A stretch of DNA of 44,914 nucleotides, taken from Obelidium mucronatum. Lineage: Eukaryota > Chytridiomycota > Chytridiomycetes > Chytridiales > Chytriomycetaceae. The stretch is from positions 1-44,914 of the forward strand of contig JAIVFH010000227.1 in assembly GCA_025765595.1 (NCBI GenBank), in the 5' to 3' direction. How positions within the stretch are numbered: position 1 is the stretch's first letter; every line of letters starts with the position of its first letter. Positions 29,387-39,028 of this stretch are shown piece after piece. The notes beneath the pieces are model-generated. The model saw nothing but the letters and a program-made list of their open reading frames with translations. It ran no database searches and had not been told where the DNA came from. A program made the translations under genes and the position numbers.

Positions 29387-31565
29387 GATGGCGAGTGTTT
29401 TACCTGTGCTTCTGGAAGGTGGGTGTCGAGCTCTCCGGTGCCAATCAAATGGCTTTCCAAATACGCGTCAAAAGCGCATGTGAAGTCTGGATCTCTCAAG
29501 TCCATTGCTTTTTTGAAGTCTTTTTTTCCAATTGCTTCTGCAACTTCATGAGTCTAGAGACAAGTTAATGATGACAAGCGAAATCAAGAAAAAAAAAACG
29601 TACCAGACGGACAGCATCCATCAAAGGACCCGCTGTGATTTTATGTTGGCTCATTCCAATCATTGGAGCCGGGGTATCAGGGGTGCTTCTCAACACGGCT
29701 TCCACAGCTTCTACTCCCTGCACAGTCGCCAAGTATCGGTCGTATGCACAAGGGGCTCCTCCTCTTTGTACATGCCCAAGAGTAGTGACTCGAGTATCGA
29801 ATCCCAAACGCGAGTCCAGGACGGATTTGACATATTCGGGTTTGATGGGGTTCAAATTTTGATCGATTGCTCCTTCGCAAATAATGACGAGAGTGATTCT
29901 GGATCCCATTTTGCGGTTCTGGCAAAAAAAAATGCATTTTTTTTTGTCGTTCGGTTAATTGAATTTGTCATTTACTAAATGAAGTTCCTACCTGACTCAG
30001 CTTTTCGCACATTTCATCTTCCCAATTGGTTCCATATTTCACGCTGTCTAATGGAGGAGGTCTCTCTGGTAGAAATACCCAGTCTGCACCCACGGAAATA
30101 GCAGCCATCAGGGCAAGCCAACCGCAATGACGACCCATCACTTCAACGACAAAAGCACGTTGATGGGACAAAGCTGTCGATGTCAGTGAGTCGAGGGATT
30201 CACAAATTCTGTGAAGCGACGTTACTGCGCCAATAGTGATGTCTGAAAATATCCTGATGGGTCATAATGCTGACATTGTAGCATAAGAAATGAGAATGTA
30301 CCGGTGGACGACATGTCATTATCGATTGAGCCAACGAGTCCCACGATGGTTAGATGCTCACGTAAGTGCTCGCATTCATTATTTGTCAGTTTGCCTGGAG
30401 CAAAAAAAAAAAGGAACAGATGAGACAATGCATGCACGATTAAGTTACTAAAAAAAATATACCGGTGGAAATCAACTCATCTACTAATCCTTTCCATTCT
30501 GATCTCATCAAGTCTGCACCCGTCAGAGAACCATCTCCGCCGACGACAATCAAAGCATCAATACCATTCTTGATCATATTGAATGCAGCTTGAAGACGCC
30601 CTTCTCGCGTTCTAAAGCGCAAGCATCGTGCCGTTCCTATAACAGTGCCACCCTGACGTAGTGTTTATAAGCATGGTGTCCAAAAAAAAACAAGCTTACA
30701 ATGGACAAAAATCCACGGACATCTCCCCACCCCAGTTTACGAATCATATCTCCTCCTTCAACAAGACCTTTTTTTGGTATATTAGAAAGCGAAGAAGTGA
30801 TTTTATGCTCACCTTCGTAACCTTCGTGGATGGCGTAAGGTACACATCCTCTCTGAAGTGCGATTCTGGCCACTGATCGAACGGCCGCATTCATGCCTGA
30901 AGAGTCCCCTCCTGAAGTTAAAACTCCAATTTTTTTGGGTATTCCCCCGGGTGACTTTTCACGAGTAATATTGATTGGGACGTGATCGAGAGGTAAGTAC
31001 TGGTCCAAGTGGGGAGAAAGCTCATCAAGTGATTTGAATGGAACGCTGGCGCGTCTCAGAGTCGATGTTGCTTGTTCTTGGGATACGAGAGGCTCTGGGT
31101 TGTGATCTGATATCTGCAGCAGGTTTCCCAAAGGATCGTATGCGAGAAGGATAGTAAATGAGTCCTTGAATGGATATGTGACATGTGGGAATCCATTTAG
31201 TTTGAGTCTGGATGCGATGGCCTGTATTATTGGCGGACTGTTGAATATCGACGCGTTTTTGTTTCAATTGGTCGAGCAGACTTAAATACCTCAACATTGG
31301 GGGCCACCAAACAACACAAGACCGAGGCGCCATCTACGCGCCCACTTTCTTTGAACTTTTCGAGCTTCTTTTGCAAGTCGTTAAAGTTTTGCGGCTTTGT
31401 TTTCCGCGTTGAATCTTTATCGTTTTCGAGCTTAAGTTTTGCGCCGTTGAAAGCAAACCAGTCAGCGCCTTCAGTTTCAGTCAATGAAACAAATCCAATT
31501 AAACTGAGAAACTGCTGCGTTTGTTTGTGTGAGGCAGCGGTTGGTGATGTCAAAACAAGATGCAT
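28030..31565 (-). CDS. ATP-dependent 6-phosphofructokinase, fungal two-lobed type
   Basis: Ten minus-strand exons (31290-31565, 30813-31221, 30700-30767, 30463-30652, 30302-30394, 29992-30242, 29604-29918, 29404-29553, 28714-29303, 28030-28648) join in phase to 986 aa, the usual length for the fungal enzyme. It phosphorylates fructose 6-phosphate in glycolysis. The N-terminal ~190 residues are the fungal extra domain. The catalytic lobe holds [41 protein letters not shown] with the catalytic Asp pair, and [11 protein letters not shown]. The regulatory lobe starts at about 600 ([18 protein letters not shown]) and holds [12 protein letters not shown] and [11 protein letters not shown]. Intron 8 contains an A42 tract in the sense strand. 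It is divergent from the beta-helix gene at 31708, 142 bp between starts. Confidence 0.93.
29344..29385 (+). repeat. Run of 42 T (A42 in the sense of PFK intron 8)
   Basis: Uninterrupted homopolymer within intron 29304-29403. It reads as poly-A in the PFK pre-mRNA, so it is not a polypyrimidine tract. Length is probably variable or misassembled. Confidence 0.9.
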
Positions 31566-31610
31566 TTTTTTACAAAGAGAAAAGAGGCACTAGAAATGTC
31601 TATTTCGTGT

Positions 31611-31620
31611 TATTTAAATA
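31611..31620. promoter_or_regulatory. Palindromic TATTTAAATA between PFK and beta-helix gene B
   Basis: A self-complementary TATA-like element 45 bases from the PFK ATG and 87 from the ATG of gene B, so it could place transcription complexes in both directions. Confidence 0.35.
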
Positions 31621-31707
31621 CGCTTCTCTTCTTCTCAGATTAATCAAAAGGCAAATTTTCAGTATCAGCATCAGTGTGGATCGTGGGAAATCGATCATTG
31701 ACCAAAA

Positions 31708-32559
31708 ATGGCATCAGCATTACCACCGCCGATGATTATCAAAGCTCCTGTCACATCGGTTTCAATAACAGCAAGAGGCAGTAAAGATCCAGTGATTGTC
31801 AAGGTCACTGAATCTCAGTCCGCCACCTCATCGACCGTCTCCTACAAAGTCATTGCACCAACGGAAGAAGCGCGCCACGAGCCTGTGATCAACCTAGTAT
31901 GCATGCATGGAATAATGACTGTGGACGTCGTCATGCCCGGTAAAGGAATCGTTGGCTGGTTCTCTCCATCAATGATCAAAGTCGAAATCAACATTGAGTT
32001 GGCCAAAGGAACAGTCTTGACGGATTTTACACATGACATTGAAGTAGGAGAACTTGAATATTATGGGCCATCACAGGTCGTCAACTTCACTGTTTTGAAT
32101 GGGTTGGGAAAGGTTTTGATCCGCCCTGTAGGTAACCTTGTCTCACAATTCGTGAAGTTAAAGTGTAACATGGGAGATGTATCGATTCCTGAAAGTGCTT
32201 CGGTGGCAAAGAATGTGGACGTCAAGGTGGATGTAGGAAGCTGTAAGGCCTATTTCAGCGATTTTGAAACTTTGGTGGGGATCACAAAGATGGGGGATTT
32301 GAACTTAAAGCTGAGGCCGAGTTATCCAGTTTCTTTTACGGATCTTAAATGCTCGACTGGAAGTATCAAGGTTGATTTGGCTGGATTTGATGGCCGTTTT
32401 GAACTGAAAACCACTGTTGGTAGCGTGAAAGTCACAGCACCAAAAGGAATAACGAATACGAATAATCCTTGCAAGGGAATTGTCGGAGACGATGATGCGA
32501 TGGGAGTTTTAAACATTGTTGCGTCAATGGGCGATGTGAAAGTGGATTTTTTGGAATAG
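31708..32559 (+). CDS. Soluble beta-helix protein B
   Basis: 283 aa, single exon. It belongs to the same family as A and C. Short rungs such as CNMGDVSIP, VDVGSCKAYF, TKMGDLNLKL, CSTGSIKVDL, TTVGSVKVTA and ASMGDVKVDF repeat at about 20-residue spacing, with the family end motif GFDGRF then NNPCKGIVG. No signal peptide or membrane segment, so it is expected in the cytosol. The first half (ITARGSKDPVIVKV...) is a beta-rich lead-in that matches A and C only loosely. Fifth in order of similarity to A; no known function. Codons change from C/A-ending to G/T-ending at about 32090. Confidence 0.75.
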   Translation: MASALPPPMIIKAPVTSVSITARGSKDPVIVKVTESQSATSSTVSYKVIAPTEEARHEPVINLVCMHGIMTVDVVMPGKGIVGWFSPSMIKVEINIELAKGTVLTDFTHDIEVGELEYYGPSQVVNFTVLNGLGKVLIRPVGNLVSQFVKLKCNMGDVSIPESASVAKNVDVKVDVGSCKAYFSDFETLVGITKMGDLNLKLRPSYPVSFTDLKCSTGSIKVDLAGFDGRFELKTTVGSVKVTAPKGITNTNNPCKGIVGDDDAMGVLNIVASMGDVKVDFLE

Positions 32560-32794
32560 AAGAATATTGATAAAAACCGATAGACCGCATTTGTTCCTTT
32601 AATTGAAAAAAACTCTTTTTATTTGAATAAGGGGCCACTGATCATAATGCCAGGTCCAAGAAACAGTATCATTCGTGAAGTCGCAGTGTCTGCGTCGTGG
32701 GGAAATACAAAAATCGTGGGCACAAGCCATAAACATAAAACAAACCGTTCAGCAACCCAAAAGAAACATCAAAAAATCAAACAGCGACCAAAAA

Positions 32795-33673
32795 ATGACC
32801 AAAGAATCAAGCGAAGTTATCAGCAAGGCCAGCATCAGCAAGGCCTGTGAACCAATAACCATCTTCGAGCCAGTGTGCGGACTTTCAATCGCAGCCAAAG
32901 GAATCCCTATCGACCTCACAGTAGTCCAGAACGAAGGGAAAACAACGCAAGTCTCTTACACCGTCCCAGAAAATGCCCAGGAAGACACTGCTATCACTAC
33001 ACAAGTTTCTCCAGAAGGAAATCTGTTGATTGAAATCTCATCAACAACGGGCAAGCGTGGATTCTGGGATTTTGTTAAACTGGGTAAAAAATGCAACATT
33101 GCTGTGTCGGTGACAATCTCGCTTCCAGTGGCGATTGACTCTGTCGCTGCGGTGTTGGGTATGGGTCATTTCAAGTGGGAAGGTCCCAATGTTTCAAAGT
33201 CCTTTACTGTCTCATTGGATATCGGTGAAATGAGCATCCAAACGCCACTCTTAGTGGAGAGTTTGGATTTGAGTCTTACGACGGGTGGAATTAAAGTGGC
33301 AAACGCTGTTGTAACGGACAAGATTGTCTGCAATGTCAATGTGGGGGAAGTTAAGGGGGCCTTCTCTGGTTACAAAGCCATGAGCGTGAAAAGTAGTCTG
33401 GGAGGTGTGACTGTAGATTTGGTACCAGGGGTTGACTCCGTGACTTCATTACAATGCGGTGGGTTGGGAGAAGTGAAGGCAAACGTTTCAGGGTTTGAAG
33501 GGCGCTTTTCTGCTCAGACTTCAGGATTAGGGTCTGTGTCTGTGAAAGCTCCTGGGGGAATTTCTCAAAACACGAATCCTTGCAGAGGTGTTGTGGGACC
33601 AAACCAGGAGCCTGTTGGGTTGTTGGATGTTAAAGTTGGTATGGGTGGATGCAATATTGTTTTCTCCTCCTGA
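32795..33673 (+). CDS. Soluble beta-helix protein C
   Basis: 292 aa from Met at 32795 (MTKESSEV), chosen over the in-frame Met at 32675 because protein A also begins MTK and the upstream part is Lys/Gln-rich and unlike the family. Full-length relative of A: VPENAQEDTAITTQVSPEG, GMGHFKWEGPNVSKS, VNVGEVKGAFSGYK, GLGEVKANVSGFEGRF, NTNPCRGVVGPNQEP, VGMGGCNIVF. No signal or membrane segment. It lies 235 bp downstream of B on the same strand, a tandem duplicate pair. Confidence 0.75.
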   Translation: MTKESSEVISKASISKACEPITIFEPVCGLSIAAKGIPIDLTVVQNEGKTTQVSYTVPENAQEDTAITTQVSPEGNLLIEISSTTGKRGFWDFVKLGKKCNIAVSVTISLPVAIDSVAAVLGMGHFKWEGPNVSKSFTVSLDIGEMSIQTPLLVESLDLSLTTGGIKVANAVVTDKIVCNVNVGEVKGAFSGYKAMSVKSSLGGVTVDLVPGVDSVTSLQCGGLGEVKANVSGFEGRFSAQTSGLGSVSVKAPGGISQNTNPCRGVVGPNQEPVGLLDVKVGMGGCNIVFSS

Positions 33674-33788
33674 GACATTGTTTTGTTCCTCAGAAGGAGT
33701 TTGTATTTAGATTCGTGTGTTATTTGAATAATATCCAAGTTGTTGTGAAAAAGACCAAAGACTCCAAAACCAAGACACTGGACATTGG

Positions 33789-34483
33789 ATGACTTATTAC
33801 GATGATCTCAACGTGTCGCCGTCGGCCGACCTGGATACCATCAAAAGACATTACGTTAAAGAGGCATACGCAAATGCTTTCAACAAGGAAGTGTTCAAGA
33901 ACCTCGCCATTGCATTCCAAGTTGTGACATCGGACCAGAAGAAATACGACGCCTTCCTGTCGCATACAACCTCTTCATATAGCATTCCATCAGCGATTTT
34001 GAAGAAGGACCCGCAGCTGGTAAGGTGATCGAGCGATGCAAGGTGCTCTGCTGACTGTCCTCTTGGATACAAGGTGTTTGAAAACGCATTTAATGACGTG
34101 GCCGATATTGTAGAAGTGCCAGTGAATGCAGATGGAACCCCAAAGTCGAATTTTTACACTGTCGTGGGGACTGTCTCAGGAATTGCCCTTGGTTTTATTG
34201 TTGGTGAGCAACCCTTTGAATTCCTTTTGCAATATTCTTCTGCTGGTCTGCTGGCGGATTTCTTTCTCGAAACGGGAAAACTTTTGAACTCAAACACTGT
34301 TCTTCAGGAGGTCCAGTTGGTGCTGCTGCGGGGGCTCTTCTGGGCGGTGGCAGTGGGCATGTACGTGACATACATGGAATGTCAACATACGAAGCTTTTA
34401 TGAAAATGGAAGAATCCAAAAGAAATGAGATTATGAGCAAGGTCGTGTTTGCTGGAACAATCGCAAGCAAAGTGATTTTGTAG
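33789..34483 (+). CDS. J-domain-like protein without HPD, with glycine-zipper segment
   Basis: Exons 33789-34019, 34074-34203 and 34308-34483 give 178 aa. The N-terminus TYYDDLNVSPSADLDTIKRHY...FKNLAIAFQVVTSDQKKYDAF follows the DnaJ J-domain from helix I to helix IV, but the loop that should hold His-Pro-Asp is missing. Without HPD it should not stimulate Hsp70 ATPase and may act as a scaffold, like Pam16-type J-like proteins. Residues about 100-140 are hydrophobic and Gly-rich (FYTVVGTVSGIALGFIV, GGPVGAAAGALLGGGSG), a glycine zipper likely to insert in a membrane. An ortholog is not recognised. Confidence 0.6.
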
Positions 34484-34668
34484 CTCTTTCGGGCACCTTG
34501 CCCTAACCAATCGCAACCCGTATATTCAGTTGTGTGAATTGTGTGCATTTTTAAAATACAAGTGTTTGTTGATTCCATCATAATCGTAATCTTTTAAAGG
34601 TGCCCCCTGATTTCCATTAATTTCGGGCACATTCCAAGCACGCCATCCCACACTTCAAAAATCAAACA

Positions 34669-35847
34669 ATGGACAAAGAATGCGAAGCGCAGCCGCTTTT
34701 GAGGCCACGACCACCTTCTAACAAAGCGAGGCAAACGAAAATCTTAAGCGTGGTCCTCCTGCTGATACTCCTAACGTTCGTGACGTGGCGCTCTGGTGCC
34801 ACTCCAGTGATTGTGGTAGCCTCCAGCAAGCCCTCCAAGGATTCCCACCAGCCAATTGCAGGCTCTTTTGAGTTTCATCCGAGTCTTTATAAACACATCG
34901 CAGTCCTTGTTGAACTCAAGAACGAAAACACAAATACAGCCACCTCGCTTCAAAAGGCGAAACTCCCTCAGGTGTCCACTCTACTCATGGTCGATCCAGG
35001 CACCAGCCAGACCTCCCACGCAGCCTATGAAATATCCTCCTCACACGAATCGGCACAGATCGAATCGGCTATAACTGCTGCAGTCGACCTCAACGGCGTT
35101 TTGACAATCCGCCTAATCCTCGACGACTCTTCGGCTTCCTTCTCCCAATATTTCCGCGGAAAACCCCCTCCCAGACCGGGAAAGACGCCGTGGCTGCACG
35201 CGTCTATCAGACTCACTCTGCCCCAAGAAACAATTGCCTCTTTCCACTTCTTGTCTCAATCCGAACGTATTGAATCAAGTTTGGTGTGGGAAGCTGAAAC
35301 AAAAGTGGAAGATTCGTTTATGGTGCAAAGTCTTGGGACACATTCGTCTGTGGACAAGAAAGTGGCGGCACCTTCTATAATTATCAAATCAGATACATAT
35401 TCCAACAGTTTTGTTGTCGTTGTTGCTGGCCATCTCGGTATTCAAGTGGATGCTGCCACTGCCGGGACACGCGCACTTTTGAAGTCTCAGAAGGGTGATA
35501 TAGTTGCGACAGTTAGTGGAAAACCAAATGTGAACGCAGAGACTGATAGTGGGGTGATTCAGTTGAAGCTGGACCATAATACGTGGAACTCTGGTATTCA
35601 AATGGAGAATCACCGCCATGAAACAACTGCAAAGTCACAGATTGGTCACGTGAAATGCATAGTGCTTGGTTTTAATGGAAAGTTTGCTGCCCAAACTGAA
35701 GAAGGTGTTGTGGAGGTCTCGTTGGCAAAAAAGAAGGGCGAAGTCATAAAGTTTAACAGCACTGCTGGTTGGATTGGCGGCGAAAATGGAAAAGGACTCT
35801 TTGAGGCTGTTTCCAAAAAGGGAAACGTGGCTCTACTTTTTCTGTAA
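34669..35847 (+). CDS. Type II membrane beta-helix protein D
   Basis: 392 aa, single exon. Cytosolic tail MDKECEAQPLLRPRP contains an acidic di-leucine (EAQPLL), then a basic stretch, then one membrane helix at about 27-44 (ILSVVLLLILLTFVTW). The remainder should be lumenal: a Ser/Thr-rich spacer and the family beta-helix, ending GFNGKFAAQTEEGVVEV and GWIGGENGKG. It lacks the MG rungs of the soluble members and is more diverged. Orientation and tail signal match G, H and I. Codons move from C-ending to G/T-ending near 35250. Confidence 0.7.
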   Translation: MDKECEAQPLLRPRPPSNKARQTKILSVVLLLILLTFVTWRSGATPVIVVASSKPSKDSHQPIAGSFEFHPSLYKHIAVLVELKNENTNTATSLQKAKLPQVSTLLMVDPGTSQTSHAAYEISSSHESAQIESAITAAVDLNGVLTIRLILDDSSASFSQYFRGKPPPRPGKTPWLHASIRLTLPQETIASFHFLSQSERIESSLVWEAETKVEDSFMVQSLGTHSSVDKKVAAPSIIIKSDTYSNSFVVVVAGHLGIQVDAATAGTRALLKSQKGDIVATVSGKPNVNAETDSGVIQLKLDHNTWNSGIQMENHRHETTAKSQIGHVKCIVLGFNGKFAAQTEEGVVEVSLAKKKGEVIKFNSTAGWIGGENGKGLFEAVSKKGNVALLFL

Positions 35848-35896
35848 TTTTTGAGTTTCCAGAGGTTTATTTGAAGTGTATAATTTGATATCTGTT

Positions 35897-36769
35897 TTAA
35901 CCCTTTTGATGTGACATGTACAAACGACGATTCATGTCCATGGTCTGAATAACGTCGATTTCATACGCAATCCCATACATTGCCGCAACAACAGACGCCA
36001 AAAAAACGGCGCATTCATTATTGTCTTTCCAAGGTTGATCAGAAATAGGCTGCAAAGTGCCCTTTCGCAAACTCTTTTCATGTCCATTTGGAGTAACAGT
36101 TTCATAAGTGGCGACAGCAACTCGATTCGAATACGAAGACGATGACGAGACAATCTTCTTGAAGAAGGATCCAATCTTGCTCGCCTGGTCACTTTCCTTC
36201 TCACTTTCCAGCAGATACAATGTGAGCACGATTTTCTTGCCACTCTTCCACTTTTCTCGTTCAATTGAAGCTTCCCACTGATATTTTGCGCTTGTTGTTG
36301 GGAGTTGGAAGGAACACACCAGATTTTGGGTATTCCTTGTGTTGAAGGCAACGTTTGGCGTCAAAGCAAAAACACAATCGCCATAGTTTGAAGATGCCTT
36401 GAATTCTAGTTTTTGCAATGGTCCAGGAGACGTAGAATATGGTGTCATTGTGAGGAGAAGAGTCTGATCGGTGTGATCGATAATAGTGATAGCAGGTACT
36501 TCTTCTTGGAGCATGCGCATGCGAAACTGATCAACACTGACGAGAAGAGAAGCGTTGGAGGCGTTTTTGGCTTGCGCGGATACGTTGGATTTGTCCAAGG
36601 AGATGGCGTACGAAGCATAAGAGGCACCAGGGTGAACAACAAGCAAACGGAGCCCGGAAGTGGATGGTGAAATTTCAAGTGATGTGGATACATATGAGGG
36701 CAAGGCTTCGTGTGCCACGGCAGTATCCGTCAAGTGATGGGTGTAGTCTGGTGGTTCGGAAATGGTCAT
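35897..36769 (-). CDS. Unknown protein E (tandem pair with F)
   Basis: 290 aa from Met at 36769 (MTISEPPDYTHHL), chosen because its paralog F starts MTKTETPNNTHHL; an earlier in-frame Met lies at 36808. No signal peptide or membrane segment. The body alternates short beta strands (LRLLVVHPGASYASYAISL, ITIIDHTDQTLLLTMTPYS, DCVFALTPN), reminiscent of a LURP/tubby C-terminal fold, but I cannot confirm this. A Ser-rich loop (SSSSSYS) precedes a conserved C-terminus (NRVAVATYETVTPNGHEK, GIAYEIDVIQTMDMNRRLY). It sits inside the beta-helix cluster but is not obviously of that family. Confidence 0.6.
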   Translation of the reverse strand: MTISEPPDYTHHLTDTAVAHEALPSYVSTSLEISPSTSGLRLLVVHPGASYASYAISLDKSNVSAQAKNASNASLLVSVDQFRMRMLQEEVPAITIIDHTDQTLLLTMTPYSTSPGPLQKLEFKASSNYGDCVFALTPNVAFNTRNTQNLVCSFQLPTTSAKYQWEASIEREKWKSGKKIVLTLYLLESEKESDQASKIGSFFKKIVSSSSSYSNRVAVATYETVTPNGHEKSLRKGTLQPISDQPWKDNNECAVFLASVVAAMYGIAYEIDVIQTMDMNRRLYMSHQKG

Positions 36770-36983
36770 TCTTAAAGTTCTTGATGATAAGAGATTTGAA
36801 ATCGACATTCCCTTGTTATGAACATGTTCTTAAAATTTACTTAGTATCTTCGGTTGGGAAGCAGAAACAAGGTATCTTTATGTGGCTTGGAAACCCTGCT
36901 CTTTATGTAATTATCACTTTATTCCCCATTTTTTTCTTTTGAAATAACTGAATCCAACCTTTCATGGTTTTGGTTGCATGCTG

Positions 36984-37849
36984 CTAAAGGTACAAGCGTT
37001 GATTCATGTTCATCGTGTAAATAACATCGATTTCATACGCGATTCCATACATAGCTGCAAGAACGGACCCCAAAAACATGGCACATTCATCGGCGTTTCT
37101 CCAAGGTAGATCAGAAATGGGCTGCAAGACGCCCTTTAGCAAACTCTTTTCGTGTCTATTTGGAGTAACGGTTTCATAAGTAGCAACCGCGATTCGATTC
37201 ACATTCGAAGAAGACGAAGAGACGAATTGAAAAAGGACCCAACTTTTCCACTTTTCCCATTAGAATCACTGGCCTGTTTGGCACTTTCCAGCAAATGCAA
37301 CGTGAGCACGATTTTCTTGCCACTCCTCCACTTTTCTCTTTCAATTGAAGCTTCCCACTGATACTTTGCATTTGTTGTTGGGAGTTGGAAAAAACACACC
37401 AGATTTTGGGAATTCTTTGAGTAGAATCCAACGTTGGGAGTCAAAGCGAATACGCAATCACCGCAAGTGGAAGATGCCTTGAATTCAAGCTTTTGCAATG
37501 GTCCGGGAGATGTGGAGAATGGTGTCATTGTGAGAAGAAGGGTCTGATCAATATAATCACTAATGGTGACCACAGGTACTTCTTCTTGCAGCGTGCGCAT
37601 GCAAAATTGATCGACATTAGCGAGAAGAGATACGTTTGAGGCGTTCTTTGCTTGCGAAGATATGTTTGACTTGTCCAGGGAGATGGTGTATGAGGCAAAA
37701 GAGGCACCTGGATGAGAGACCAGCAGATGGAGCCCAGAAGCGGATGTTGTGATTTCCAGGGATGTGGATACATATGAAGGCAAGTTTTCGTGCCCTTTGG
37801 CACTATCCGTCAAGTGGTGGGTGTTGTTTGGTGTTTCTGTTTTGGTCAT
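36984..37849 (-). CDS. Unknown protein F, paralog of E, apparent frameshift
   Basis: The frame from Met 37849 aligns with E at high identity until GSFF (about 37230), then hits a stop at 37199. Another minus-strand frame resumes the alignment at once (FVSSSSSNVNRIAVATYE) and runs to 36984 with the expected C-terminus (MNMNQRLYL). The break lies at a run of five A in the plus strand (37230-37234); one more A would restore a full-length protein of about 288 aa. No intron fits. It may be an assembly indel at a homopolymer or a young pseudogene. The uninterrupted similarity on both sides favours a recent event or an error. Confidence 0.6.
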
Positions 37850-37948
37850 TACCGGCAGTCGATCTACCAGGCTTAAAATTGATGATAATAAATAGTACTG
37901 TATTGGCCTTGGGTATTTTTTAATTACTCAATAACTATAAGCATATTT

Positions 37949-39004
37949 TCAAAATTCAGGGGGATCAAAGTCTACTCTAAGAGGCATCCATGTATTGGTT
38001 ATAGCTTTCAAGTTCCCCTTTCCCTCTTTAGAACCAATGTATCCCACGGCCGGAGATAGTGATTCGGGAGGAAAGACTGAACCGTTCATGGACAGACCTC
38101 CTTTTAAGTAGTATCTTCCTTGAAACCCGCGAATTGCAAGATTTATGGCTGAACCAAGTTTTCCTTCAGTTACCACTTCTGTCCAAGACGCTTCGACACC
38201 AGGAGCCAAGTCTAGCCGCATCCCGCCTGTCTTGGAGATCGCTGAGAAATTGGTGTATCCCTTGATGAACGCTACAATGCCAGAATCGGAGTCATTTTCC
38301 AAAAGTACGACTCCAGAAGCTCGGACGTGATTAAGTTCAATTCTACCCATTCCCGATTTTATCGCAATATTTCTTGAAGACAGAGGGGATGTGAATCGAA
38401 TTCCGGAAGTGCTAAGTTGGCTAGATTCCACAGTGATATCGTTTGCAATATTTGGCCCACCCCATAACAAATTGACACGATCGCCGATCACTGTAAGATT
38501 TTGAATCTCTATAGGGAGTAGCATTACGAGGTGAACTGAAGGGAGACTGTTTCGGTCAAACAGATTCCATTTGGATTGAGATGGGTACGTAATATTTATG
38601 GTAAACTTCTGCGGTCCGCTGTAGTTAGGAGAGACTTTGATTCCTCTATATAATGACCCCGATTTTGCGAGCTTTTGATGTTGGATACTTGTCATTTCCG
38701 TTGGGTAATACGGCGGGGTGGCAAAGTGCACAACGTTGATGACTGTTTCTCCTGGGCCGCCACTAGCATGTATATATATTTCTGAAAACGAGGCGGGTAT
38801 GATAACGCCTTGCGAAGTGGGGATTGGTGGCGGATCCACATAAGGAGTCAGGTACGAGATCAAGTACAGCACAATGGTGATTGAGAGAAAGACCTCCAAG
38901 ACTCTCGTTGCGCATGTTTTCGATCTTTTAGTGAACGGTGGAGGTTCTGTCGGGCGCTGTCTGAGGAGGGGTAGGCTTTCCAGAGATGAAACGGAGTTTG
39001 ACAT
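37949..39004 (-). CDS. Type II membrane beta-helix protein G
   Basis: 351 aa, single exon. Tail MSNSVSSLESLPLLRQRP has the acidic di-leucine ESLPLL. A basic cluster (KRSK) precedes one membrane helix at about 36-54 (VLEVFLSITIVLYLISYL). The lumenal part has several NxS/T sequons and family rungs (GDRVNLLWGGPNIANDITV, KSGMGRIELNHV, TGGMRLDLAPGV), ending GFQGRYYLKGG and VGYIGSKEGKG. LWGGPNI corresponds to NWEGPNI of soluble protein A, linking the two classes. Head of a three-gene minus-strand run with H and I (24-bp gap to H). Confidence 0.72.
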   Translation of the reverse strand: MSNSVSSLESLPLLRQRPTEPPPFTKRSKTCATRVLEVFLSITIVLYLISYLTPYVDPPPIPTSQGVIIPASFSEIYIHASGGPGETVINVVHFATPPYYPTEMTSIQHQKLAKSGSLYRGIKVSPNYSGPQKFTINITYPSQSKWNLFDRNSLPSVHLVMLLPIEIQNLTVIGDRVNLLWGGPNIANDITVESSQLSTSGIRFTSPLSSRNIAIKSGMGRIELNHVRASGVVLLENDSDSGIVAFIKGYTNFSAISKTGGMRLDLAPGVEASWTEVVTEGKLGSAINLAIRGFQGRYYLKGGLSMNGSVFPPESLSPAVGYIGSKEGKGNLKAITNTWMPLRVDFDPPEF

Positions 39005-39028
39005 TGAGGAAACAAAGGATATTAATAT

